Assembly (NCBI RefSeq): GCF_900143005.1
Contig: NZ_FRCS01000007.1
Coordinates: 186,001-250,000, forward strand
From: Cryptosporangium aurantiacum
Lineage (GTDB): Bacteria > Actinomycetota > Actinomycetes > Mycobacteriales > Cryptosporangiaceae
Direction: 5' to 3'
DNA length: 64,000 bases
Below, one piece after another: positions 33,633-40,326 of the stretch. Numbering within the stretch: position 1 is the first letter of the stretch; every line of letters starts with the position of its first letter. The notes beneath the pieces are model-generated. The model saw only the letters and a program-made list of their open reading frames with translations. It made no database searches and was not told the DNA's origin. Both the position numbers and the translations under genes were made by a program.

Positions 33633-34571
33633 TTATTCGACCAGCGAGCGCAGCGTCCGCCCGGCCAGCTCCACCGCGCCCGGCCGGTGCCCGGTGTACG
33701 GCATGTTGATCGTCAGCCCGGTGATGCCCTGGTCGAGCACCTCCTTCTGCAGGATCTCCGCGACCCGGTCCGGCGTCCCGGCGACGATCCGCGAGCGCGC
33801 TCCCGGCGACAGCGGCTCGAGCAGCGTGGCCAGCTCCGCCTCGCTCTCGGCGATCAGCACCGACGTCAGGAAGCTCGTCGCCAGCGTCTCGGGATCGCGG
33901 TCGGCCTCCGCGCAGCGCTGCCGCAGCGCCTCGATCTTGCGGGGGACGTCGGCCCGGCCGCAGATGACGTTGAGGTGGTCGGCGAACAGCGCCGCGAGCC
34001 GGAACGTCTTCTTCTCGCCGGAGCCGCCGAGCATGATCGGGATCGTCGGCCGCACGCGCGGGTTGTTCAGCGCGTTCCGGACCGTGTACCAGGCGCCGGA
34101 GTACGACGGCGCCTCCCCGCGCAGCATCGGCGCGATGATGTTGAGCGCCTCCTCGAGCCGCTCGAACCGATCGGTGAACGTGCCGAACTCGTAGCCGTAG
34201 TCGTGGTGCTCGCGCTCGAACCAGCCGGCGCCGATGCCCAGGACCGCGCGGCCCTTCGACACCACGTCGAGCGTCGTCACGGCCTTGGCGAGCATCGGCG
34301 GGTTGCGGTAGGTGACGCCGGTGACCAGCGCGGACAGCTGTACGGTCGACGTCGCGGTCGCCAGCGCGCCGAGCGTGGTGTAGCACTCGAGCATCGCGTG
34401 GTCGGGCGTTCCGATGCCGGGCAGTTGGTAGAAGTGGTCCATCACCAGCACGGTGTCGAACCCGGACGCTTCCGCCTCGCGCGCCTGGGCGATCACGACG
34501 TCGAACAGCTGGTCGTTCGGCGTGTCCGGGTAGGTGAAGTTCGGGATCTGGTAGCCCAGACGAATCGTCAT
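33633..34571 (-). CDS. LLM class F420-dependent oxidoreductase
   Basis: A protein of 312 aa with the LLM TIM-barrel. EASGFDTVLVMDHFYQLPG, LDVVSKGRAVLGIGAGWFEREH and IPIMLGGSGEKKTFRLAALFADH are the family's cofactor and phosphate-binding segments, and the FDTV...MDHF pattern is typical of the F420 subgroup. The start codon is 30 bp from a KstR-type palindrome in the divergent intergenic region shared with a SnoaL-like gene. It is the second LLM enzyme in the region with such a box. The physiological substrate is unknown. Confidence 0.91.
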   Translation of the reverse strand: MTIRLGYQIPNFTYPDTPNDQLFDVVIAQAREAEASGFDTVLVMDHFYQLPGIGTPDHAMLECYTTLGALATATSTVQLSALVTGVTYRNPPMLAKAVTTLDVVSKGRAVLGIGAGWFEREHHDYGYEFGTFTDRFERLEEALNIIAPMLRGEAPSYSGAWYTVRNALNNPRVRPTIPIMLGGSGEKKTFRLAALFADHLNVICGRADVPRKIEALRQRCAEADRDPETLATSFLTSVLIAESEAELATLLEPLSPGARSRIVAGTPDRVAEILQKEVLDQGITGLTINMPYTGHRPGAVELAGRTLRSLVE

Positions 34572-34600
34572 GCCCGGACCTTAACCTCGGTCCGGCTCAC

Positions 34601-34614
34601 TAGAACGCGTTATA
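34601..34614. promoter_or_regulatory. KstR-type operator in a divergent promoter, overlapping a -10 box
   Basis: TAGAACGCGTTATA fits the T-NN-AAC-NN-GTT-NN-A pattern. It lies between the LLM gene (minus, start 34571) and the SnoaL-like gene (plus, start 34623). The palindrome runs into a -10-like TATAGT at 34611-34616, which would place transcription start at or next to the SnoaL-like ATG (leaderless). A bound repressor would block both promoters. Confidence 0.65.
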
Positions 34615-34622
34615 GTGCCCTG

Positions 34623-35081
34623 ATGATCGAGTCGGAGTTCATCACCTGGAACGCGCCGGACGGCGAGAACCCGGCGCGGGCCGCCTCGCAGCGGTCGTAC
34701 GACGCGGTCGGACGCAAGTCCAAGGACGAGTGGCTCGCGCTCTTCTCCGAGCACGCGGTCCTCGAGGATCCGGTCGGACCGTCGTTCTTCGACCCGGAGG
34801 CCAAGGGGCACCGGGGCCGCGACGGGATCGGTGCGTTCTGGGATCTCGCGATCGCGCCGGTGAAACGCTTCCACTTCACGATCCACGACTCGTTCGCCAA
34901 CGGCCCGCACTGCGCGAACGTCGCGACGTTCAGCACCGAGCTGGAGGACGGTACGACGGCCGACACCCAACTCGTGAGCGTCTACCGCCTCGACGACGAC
35001 GGGCGGATCGAGATGATGCGCGCGTATTGGGAGGTCGAGCGGACGCTGGCCAGCGTGCGCCCGCCGGCATCCACACCTTGA
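34623..35081 (+). CDS. SnoaL-like / NTF2-fold protein (ketosteroid isomerase-like)
   Basis: A protein of 152 aa with the NTF2-like cone fold: helical start, LFSEHAVLEDPVG, a strand-rich half, and the Asp/His-lined pocket suggested by EDPVGPSFF and FHFTIHDSF. Homologous folds include delta-5-3-ketosteroid isomerase, limonene epoxide hydrolase and SnoaL cyclases; I cannot tell which reaction applies. The ATG is 7 bases after a TATAGT -10 element. The KstR-type box overlapping that promoter links it to a lipid/steroid-type regulon. It heads a likely three-gene set with the APH-like gene and the following unknown gene. Confidence 0.85.
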   Translation: MIESEFITWNAPDGENPARAASQRSYDAVGRKSKDEWLALFSEHAVLEDPVGPSFFDPEAKGHRGRDGIGAFWDLAIAPVKRFHFTIHDSFANGPHCANVATFSTELEDGTTADTQLVSVYRLDDDGRIEMMRAYWEVERTLASVRPPASTP

Positions 35082-35116
35082 CCGCACGGCCTCCGCGCCT
35101 CTACTGTCCGCGAAAC

Positions 35117-35130
35117 CAGAACGCGTTCCA
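35117..35130. promoter_or_regulatory. KstR-type operator before the APH-like gene
   Basis: CAGAACGCGTTCCA matches the KstR-type consensus except for C at the first position. It ends 17 bp before the ATG of the phosphotransferase-like gene. The core AAC-GC-GTT is identical to that of the box 500 bp upstream. Confidence 0.5.
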
Positions 35131-35147
35131 GTGCCGGGAGGCGTGCG

Positions 35148-36287
35148 ATGGCCGAGTCCGAAACCCCCGCGCGGGTGTCCAAGACCATGACGACGACGGT
35201 CACCGACCTGGTGGACCTCCGTCGGCGTCTGACCGAGTGGCTGACGGCGAAAACCGGTGGCCCCGCCGAGGTCGGCGAGTTGCGCCGGCCGGGGGAGACC
35301 GGGATGTCCAGCGTCTCGCTGCTGTTCGACGCCGCCTGGACGCACGAGGGTGAGCGGGTGGAACGTGGCCTGGTGGCCCGGATCCCACCGGACCTCGACG
35401 CCTACCCGGTGTTCCCCGCCTACGACCTGCGGCGTCAGCACGACGTGATCGCGACGGTCGCTGCGCACACCGACGTGCCGGTGCCGCGGCTGCACTGGCT
35501 GGAGGAGTCGCCGGACGTGCTCGGCTCCCCGTTCCTGGTGATGGAGCGCGTCGAGGGCCGGATCCCGGTGGACAACCCGCCGTACGTGTTCGGCGGCTGG
35601 CTGCTGGACGCCGGCCCGGACGAGCAGCGCGAGTTCCAGGACGCGACCGTGCGGCTGCTGGCTCGCGTGCACGCGCTGACCGACGTGCGGCGGCGGCTGC
35701 CGCTGCTCGCCGCCGAGGCGGGCGCCGACCCGCTGCGGCAGCTCGTCGACGACCAGCGCGCGTACTACGAGTGGACCCGGGCCGCGGACGGCCTGCGGAT
35801 CCCGGTCATCGAGGACGCGTTCGCCTGGCTGGAGGAGCACTGGCCGGCCGACCCCGGCGAGGCGGTCCTCTGCTGGGGCGACGCCCGGCCGGGCAACGTC
35901 ATCTACGACGGGTTCCGCCCGGTCGCGGTGCTGGACTGGGAGATGTGCGTGCTCGGCCCGCGCGAGGTCGACCTGGCCTGGATGGTGTTCCTGCACCGGT
36001 TCTTCCAGGACATCGCCGAGGTGTTCGAGTTCCCGGGCATCCCCGGTCTGTTCCGGGCGTCCGACGCCGTCGCGGTCTACGAGCAGGCCTCCGGCCACAC
36101 CGTGCGCGACTTCCCGTTCTTCCTGATGTACGCGGCGGTCCGGCACGCCGTGATCATGAGCCGGATCAAACGCCGGATGATCCATTTCGGGGAGGACGCC
36201 GTGCCACCGACGCCCGACGAATACGTGCTGTTCCACACGCTGCTCCGCGCGATGATCGACGGACGCGCGGAGTGGATGCACGCATGA
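35148..36287 (+). CDS. Phosphotransferase (APH) family protein
   Basis: A protein of 379 aa with the aminoglycoside phosphotransferase/choline kinase fold. The catalytic loop reads CWGDARPGNVIYDG, where the usual HGDxxxxN has Trp in place of His but keeps Asp and Asn. The metal-binding DWE follows in AVLDWEMCVLGPREVDLAW. Relatives of this type are found with acyl-CoA dehydrogenases in lipid and sterol catabolism gene sets, so a role in substrate phosphorylation is more likely than drug resistance. A KstR-type box precedes it, and its stop overlaps the next gene by ATGA. Confidence 0.87.
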   Translation: MAESETPARVSKTMTTTVTDLVDLRRRLTEWLTAKTGGPAEVGELRRPGETGMSSVSLLFDAAWTHEGERVERGLVARIPPDLDAYPVFPAYDLRRQHDVIATVAAHTDVPVPRLHWLEESPDVLGSPFLVMERVEGRIPVDNPPYVFGGWLLDAGPDEQREFQDATVRLLARVHALTDVRRRLPLLAAEAGADPLRQLVDDQRAYYEWTRAADGLRIPVIEDAFAWLEEHWPADPGEAVLCWGDARPGNVIYDGFRPVAVLDWEMCVLGPREVDLAWMVFLHRFFQDIAEVFEFPGIPGLFRASDAVAVYEQASGHTVRDFPFFLMYAAVRHAVIMSRIKRRMIHFGEDAVPPTPDEYVLFHTLLRAMIDGRAEWMHA

Positions 36288-37390
36288 AGCCGACGCCGCT
36301 CGACGAGTACCCGATCCACCAGGCACCGCTGCCGATCGCCCGTGGCGCGACCAGCGACCGGCACTTCTACGACCGTAGCTACTTCCTGGCGCACGACCGG
36401 ACCGGCGAGACCGCGGTCATCACCGGCTTCGGTACCTACCCGCACCTCGGTGTGGTCGACGCGTTCGCGCTCGCCAAGCGCGGCGACGTCCAGTACTCGG
36501 TGAAGTTCTCCGACGCGCTGGAGGCGCGGAGCCTGCAGCAGACCGTCGGGCCGTACCGGATCGAGGTCGTCGACCCGCTCCAGCGGATCCGGGTCATCTG
36601 CGACGCGGCCGACCTGGGCGTCGGGTTCGACCTCACCTGGGAGGGGTCGTTCCCGGCGGTGCTGGAGCAGTCGCACCTGATGCTCAGCGGCCCCCGCGTC
36701 ACGTTGGACGCGAACCGGTTCGCGCAGGTCGGGACGTGGAGCGGGCAGCTCGTCGTGGACGGCATCGACGTGAGCGTCGACCCGGAGGTCTGGCTGGGCA
36801 CCCGGGATCGGTCCTGGGGGATCCGGCCGGTCGGCGAGGCGGTGCCGCCCGGGCGTCCGCTGGACGACCCGAACGAGGGGCTGTGGTGGCTCTACGTGCC
36901 GCTGCGGTTCGACGACTTCGCGATCGTGATCATCGTCCAGGAGACACCGGACGGGTACCGCACGCTCAACGACGCGACCCGGGTGTTCCCGGACGGTCGA
37001 GTCGAGCAACTCGGCTGGCCGCGCATCGAGATCGACTACACCAGCGGGACGCGGATCCCGGTCGGCGCACGTCTGTCCTGTACCACCGCACGGGGTGAGG
37101 CGCTGGTCGTCGACGTCGAATCGCTGGGCGGCATCCCGCTGCACGTCGGCGCCGGCTACGGCGGCGATCCGGACTGGACGCACGGCACCTGGCACGGCCG
37201 CAACTGGTCGCGGGCGGACCGGTACGACATGAAGGACCCGGCGATCGCCGGACGGACGGTGTGGGGTGTCGTCGACCACCCGGCGCGGGCGACCTGCGAC
37301 GGCCAGGTCGGCTGGGGTCTGTTCGAACACGCCAGCATCGGCCGCCACGACCCGTCCGGCTTCGCGGACTTCGGTGCGGTGGCGCCCTGA
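36284..37390 (+). CDS. Conserved hypothetical protein, 368 aa, coupled to the APH-like gene
   Basis: I do not recognise a named family. The protein is soluble, beta-strand-rich and without signal peptide. Two halves each look like a lipocalin/AttH-type beta barrel: residues about 25-175 (YFLAHDRTGETAVITGFGTYPH ... DLTWEGSFPAV) and about 190-360 (GTRDRSWGIRPVGE ... HGRNWSRADRYD). Trp-, Asp- and Arg-rich motifs such as RDRSWG and WHGTWHGRNW-like turns recur. The ATGA overlap with the phosphotransferase-like gene and the upstream KstR-type boxes suggest a shared role in lipid or steroid handling. Confidence 0.78.
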   Translation: MKPTPLDEYPIHQAPLPIARGATSDRHFYDRSYFLAHDRTGETAVITGFGTYPHLGVVDAFALAKRGDVQYSVKFSDALEARSLQQTVGPYRIEVVDPLQRIRVICDAADLGVGFDLTWEGSFPAVLEQSHLMLSGPRVTLDANRFAQVGTWSGQLVVDGIDVSVDPEVWLGTRDRSWGIRPVGEAVPPGRPLDDPNEGLWWLYVPLRFDDFAIVIIVQETPDGYRTLNDATRVFPDGRVEQLGWPRIEIDYTSGTRIPVGARLSCTTARGEALVVDVESLGGIPLHVGAGYGGDPDWTHGTWHGRNWSRADRYDMKDPAIAGRTVWGVVDHPARATCDGQVGWGLFEHASIGRHDPSGFADFGAVAP

Positions 37391-37399
37391 GAGCGGGGT

Positions 37400-38395
37400 T
37401 CAGCCCTCGTCGACGTCGAGGCCGCGGTGCGTCACCCCGTACGGGAAGTAGAGGCGCACCGCGGTGCATCCCACGTCGGTGTGCGTGAGCAGTACGTCCG
37501 CGAACTGCCGGGCGACCCACAGGCCCATGCCGTCCCCCGGCCGGAGCGGCGGGCGATAACCCGCGTCCGCCGGGATCGGCGTCCCGCCGCGGTCCTCGAC
37601 GTGGACGACGAGCGTCTTGTCGTGGTGCCAGGTGCGTACGCGCACCGGTGGGCGGCCGTGCCGCAGCCCGTTCGTCAGGACCTCGCTCGCGGCCGCGGAG
37701 ACCTGCTTCGCGGCCAGGTCGGCGAAGCCGTGCTCGGTCGCCCAGGCGCTGATCGCCGCTCGGCAGCCGGTCAGCTCGTCCAGTTCGTCGATGACGAGGT
37801 CCAGGTCGGAGGCCTCGGGCGCGGGCGGCATCGTCACGTCCGCGCGCCCGTCGAGGTACCGGTCGGTGGGGATGAAGCCGTCGTTCTCCAACCGGCCGTC
37901 GACGGTCAGCTCGTGGTCGTGGATGCTGCGGACGTTCTCGATGACCAGCGTCGGGTGGCGCCGGCTGTCCCAGATGCAGGTGATCGGGCAGCCGTACGCG
38001 GCGTAGACGTCGTTGCACATCGACTCGTAGCTCAGGTACGCGGCGACCCGGTCGACCGGGGCCTCCAGATCCGTCGCGACGTCGGGCTCGGCGATCACGT
38101 GCACGCTCCGGCCCTGCGCGTGCTGCTCCCGCAGGTACTGCCGGAAGTTCGCGAACGCGAAACCGAGCCGCTGGTAGAACGCGTCCGGTGTGCCCCACTC
38201 GAGGGTCTCGGCGACCGGGCCGAGCTCGGCGCGGAGCACCCGTTCGGTGTGCGGGCCGACGACCAGGAGCACCGGTGTGCGGTCGGTCGCGTGTCTGCGC
38301 AGCACCGGCACCAGCAATTGCTGGACGGTGTCGTCCGAGTCGACGATCAGCGCGGCGTGGTCGAACCCGGTTCCGGTGGAGTGCGCGGCGGTCAC
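37400..38395 (-). CDS. MEDS-domain anti-sigma kinase (RsbA-like)
   Basis: A protein of 331 aa starting at GTG. Residues about 1-180 form the MEDS (DcmR-type) sensory domain, seen in FDHAALIVDSDDTVQQLLVPVL and the IWDSRRHP region. Residues about 195-330 form a RsbW/SpoIIAB-type HATPase with AASEVLTNGLRHG (N box) and DGMGLWVARQFAD (G box). Such fusions are known in streptomycetes as RsbA-family anti-sigma regulators. It overlaps the STAS gene stop (GTGA), forming a partner-switch pair. Its target sigma factor is not in the window. The 3' end stands 9 bp from the convergent unknown gene. Confidence 0.88.
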   Translation of the reverse strand: MTAAHSTGTGFDHAALIVDSDDTVQQLLVPVLRRHATDRTPVLLVVGPHTERVLRAELGPVAETLEWGTPDAFYQRLGFAFANFRQYLREQHAQGRSVHVIAEPDVATDLEAPVDRVAAYLSYESMCNDVYAAYGCPITCIWDSRRHPTLVIENVRSIHDHELTVDGRLENDGFIPTDRYLDGRADVTMPPAPEASDLDLVIDELDELTGCRAAISAWATEHGFADLAAKQVSAAASEVLTNGLRHGRPPVRVRTWHHDKTLVVHVEDRGGTPIPADAGYRPPLRPGDGMGLWVARQFADVLLTHTDVGCTAVRLYFPYGVTHRGLDVDEG

Positions 38396-38835
38396 TGAGC
38401 GGCCTTGGACGAAGTATCGGTGCCTGCTCGCGTCGAGGGCTCGAAGAGCAGTCCGCTGACCTCGGCGACGCCGCAGAGCGCCACGATCCGCCAGACGGCG
38501 GTCGAGCACCGCACCCGCAGCCCGGAGTCCGTAACACCCACGGCGGGGCCGACCAGCAGCAGCATCCGCACCCCGGCCGCGCTGAAGAACGTCACGCCAC
38601 GCAGGTCCAGCAGCGTGATCCGGTCGGCCAGCGCGGCGCCGATCCGGTCGGCCAGCGCGGAGGCGTTCGCCTCGTCGATCTCGCCGGTGATCGCCAGGCA
38701 CTCGCCCGATCGAGTCAGGTCGCAGCGGACCAGGCTTTCCGAACGCCCCGTGTGCATGAGGTACCCCATCGAGCCGACGACAGCGTCAGGTCCCGGAACT
38801 TCGGTCAGCTTGCCACTACCCGCTGTGATGTGCAT
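38392..38835 (-). CDS. STAS domain anti-sigma factor antagonist
   Basis: A protein of 147 aa. The STAS core occupies about residues 35-135, with ITGEIDEANASAL and LLDLRGVTFFSAAGVRMLL. The Ser of the FFSAAG turn is at the position phosphorylated by RsbW-type kinases. About 30 residues precede the domain. The first ATG, with AGAGG upstream, is taken as the start; a second ATG at residue 23 (MGYLMHTG) is possible. In the unphosphorylated state it should bind the co-encoded MEDS/HATPase protein and release a sigma factor. Confidence 0.87.
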   Translation of the reverse strand: MHITAGSGKLTEVPGPDAVVGSMGYLMHTGRSESLVRCDLTRSGECLAITGEIDEANASALADRIGAALADRITLLDLRGVTFFSAAGVRMLLLVGPAVGVTDSGLRVRCSTAVWRIVALCGVAEVSGLLFEPSTRAGTDTSSKAAQ

Positions 38836-38866
38836 CCTCTGGCTCGAACAATTGCGAACGCGTCGC

Positions 38867-38898
38867 GGGCGCCTTCCCGCCGTAGCGGGAAGGCGCCC
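38867..38898. terminator. Perfect 14-bp stem terminator
   Basis: GGGCGCCTTCCCGC at 38867-38880 pairs perfectly with GCGGGAAGGCGCCC at 38885-38898 around a CGTA loop. It lies just after the 3' end of the PadR/HAAS operon and before the STAS gene (all minus strand), so it insulates the two transcription units. Confidence 0.75.
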
Positions 38899-38914
38899 GG
38901 AGGGGGCACGACGG

Positions 38915-39898
38915 TCAGCCGGCGGTCACCGTCAGGTTGCCGGTTCCCGCGACCGGAGTGGCCAGACCGCGGCGGGCCCGCTCGGCGCGGATCGCGACGT
39001 CGACGACGTCGTAGACCGCACCGACGATCGCGACGACGATCACAATGCCCCGCAGCCAGGCGAGCGGGTCCTCGGTGCCCCAGTCCAGCCCGGCGACGAA
39101 CTCCGGGTTGAAGAAGCGGTCGGTGGCCAGCAGCCAGACCACCGGCCCGGTCAACAGCACGGCCAGCACGGCGTTCGCGGCGGTCACCGCGTGGGTCCAG
39201 GCGCCGCGGCGGTGCAGCCAGACCGCGTAGACGATCTCCAGCACCAGCACGCCGATGAGGAACGGCCACCAGAACGTCCAGTTGTCCGGGTCGAGCACCG
39301 GGACGTCGGTGAACGTGAACTGCTGCAGCACCAGCCCGGCGATCAGCAGGACCGGCCAGAGCACGGTCAGGGCCAGCTGGCCGAGGGACAGCGACGCGGG
39401 CTCGTACTTCGGCAGGTGGGCGAGCGTCCACTCGGCGCCTAGGTCCCGGCGGGCGACGCCGGTGCGTTCGAGGATCGCGAACACCAGCGTGGTCCAGAAC
39501 GCGAGGTGCGCGCCGGTGGTCATCAGCGCGCCGATCCCGGCGCCGATGGCCGGCCCGATCGCCGGATCCTCGAGGACCGTCACGATGACCACGACCGTGA
39601 CGACGATCGGCAGCACGATCGAGAACAGCATCAGCAGCAGCCGGCGCCAGATGTCGTACAGCTCCGGGCCGATGAGGACGCGCGGCCGGTCGGCGTACCC
39701 GTCGGCCAGGCGGTCGGGGTCGCCGAGCTCGAGCAGCGTGGCCTCGGTGGCGGCCTCGGGTGGCTCGCCGTTCTCGACCCGGGCGTCGACGGCGTCCGCG
39801 ATCGAGGCCCGGAGCTCCCGGTCGATGTCGGCGCGCTGTCGCTCGGGGACACGGCGGAGGACGGTGAAGACGTAGCGGTCGACGAGGTCGGTACTCAT
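38915..39898 (-). CDS. HAAS-type membrane protein downstream of PadR
   Basis: A protein of 327 aa. The N-terminal helical segment (residues 1-70, DRYVFTVLRRVPERQRADIDRELRASI ... LLELGDPDRLADGY) is the HAAS / permease-prefix type module regularly encoded beside PadR regulators. Six transmembrane helices follow (about 85-300) with no catalytic motif. The start ATG overlaps the PadR stop (ATGA). PadR-HAAS pairs are thought to sense envelope or antibiotic stress, with the membrane protein relaying a signal, but the mechanism is unclear. Confidence 0.85.
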   Translation of the reverse strand: MSTDLVDRYVFTVLRRVPERQRADIDRELRASIADAVDARVENGEPPEAATEATLLELGDPDRLADGYADRPRVLIGPELYDIWRRLLLMLFSIVLPIVVTVVVIVTVLEDPAIGPAIGAGIGALMTTGAHLAFWTTLVFAILERTGVARRDLGAEWTLAHLPKYEPASLSLGQLALTVLWPVLLIAGLVLQQFTFTDVPVLDPDNWTFWWPFLIGVLVLEIVYAVWLHRRGAWTHAVTAANAVLAVLLTGPVVWLLATDRFFNPEFVAGLDWGTEDPLAWLRGIVIVVAIVGAVYDVVDVAIRAERARRGLATPVAGTGNLTVTAG

Positions 39899-40251
39899 GA
39901 AGCGTCCTTCGGGGCGAGGGTGGGGGCGTCGAGGTCGGTGACCGCGCGGTCGAGCCGGGACCACTCGGCGCGCAGTGCGCGCGCGATCGCGTCGCCCTGC
40001 TCGGTGGTCCGGTAGAACTTCCGCGGCCGTGCTTCGTCGGTGTTCCAGGAGCTGGTGAGGAGGCCCTGGGCCTCCAGGCGCCGCAGCAGGGGGTAGAGCG
40101 TGTTGGCCTCCACCTCGAACCCGGCCGCGCTGAGCGTTTCGAGCAGCGAGTAGCCGTAGCCCGGGGTGCGCAGAACGGTGAGGCTCGCGACGACGACCGT
40201 GCCGCGGCGCAACTCCTGCAGGTGGCCGGAGAGCGTCGCATCGCTTGTCAT
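39895..40251 (-). CDS. PadR family transcriptional regulator
   Basis: A small winged-helix regulator of 118 aa, typical of the PadR-s2 subgroup: VASLTVLRTPGYGYSLLETLSAAGFEVEANTLYPLLRRLEAQGLL is the DNA-binding domain, and YRTTEQG with the C-terminal helix is the dimer arm. The ATG giving MTSDATLSG is chosen because a well-spaced promoter (TTGCCA-17-TATGGT) places transcription start almost on this codon, so the mRNA is probably leaderless. In-frame ATGs at 40263 and 40275 would fall inside the promoter. It overlaps the HAAS gene and likely represses the pair. Confidence 0.88.
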   Translation of the reverse strand: MTSDATLSGHLQELRRGTVVVASLTVLRTPGYGYSLLETLSAAGFEVEANTLYPLLRRLEAQGLLTSSWNTDEARPRKFYRTTEQGDAIARALRAEWSRLDRAVTDLDAPTLAPKDAS

Positions 40252-40258
40252 GTCCAAC

Positions 40259-40287
40259 ACCATACTGTGTCTCACACACTATGGCAA
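40259..40287 (-). promoter_or_regulatory. PadR autoregulatory promoter with operator in the spacer
   Basis: On the minus strand, -35 TTGCCA (40287-40282) and -10 TATGGT (40264-40259) are 17 bp apart. The spacer and flanks hold an inverted repeat, ATACTGTGT (40262-40270) and ACACACTAT (40274-40282), with one mismatch and a 3-bp centre. Binding of PadR there would block RNA polymerase. Predicted transcription start is one or two bases before the ATG at 40251. Confidence 0.6.
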
Positions 40288-40326
40288 CGTAATACACCAA
40301 CGTGCGTCACCGCTCAGTGTGGAAGC

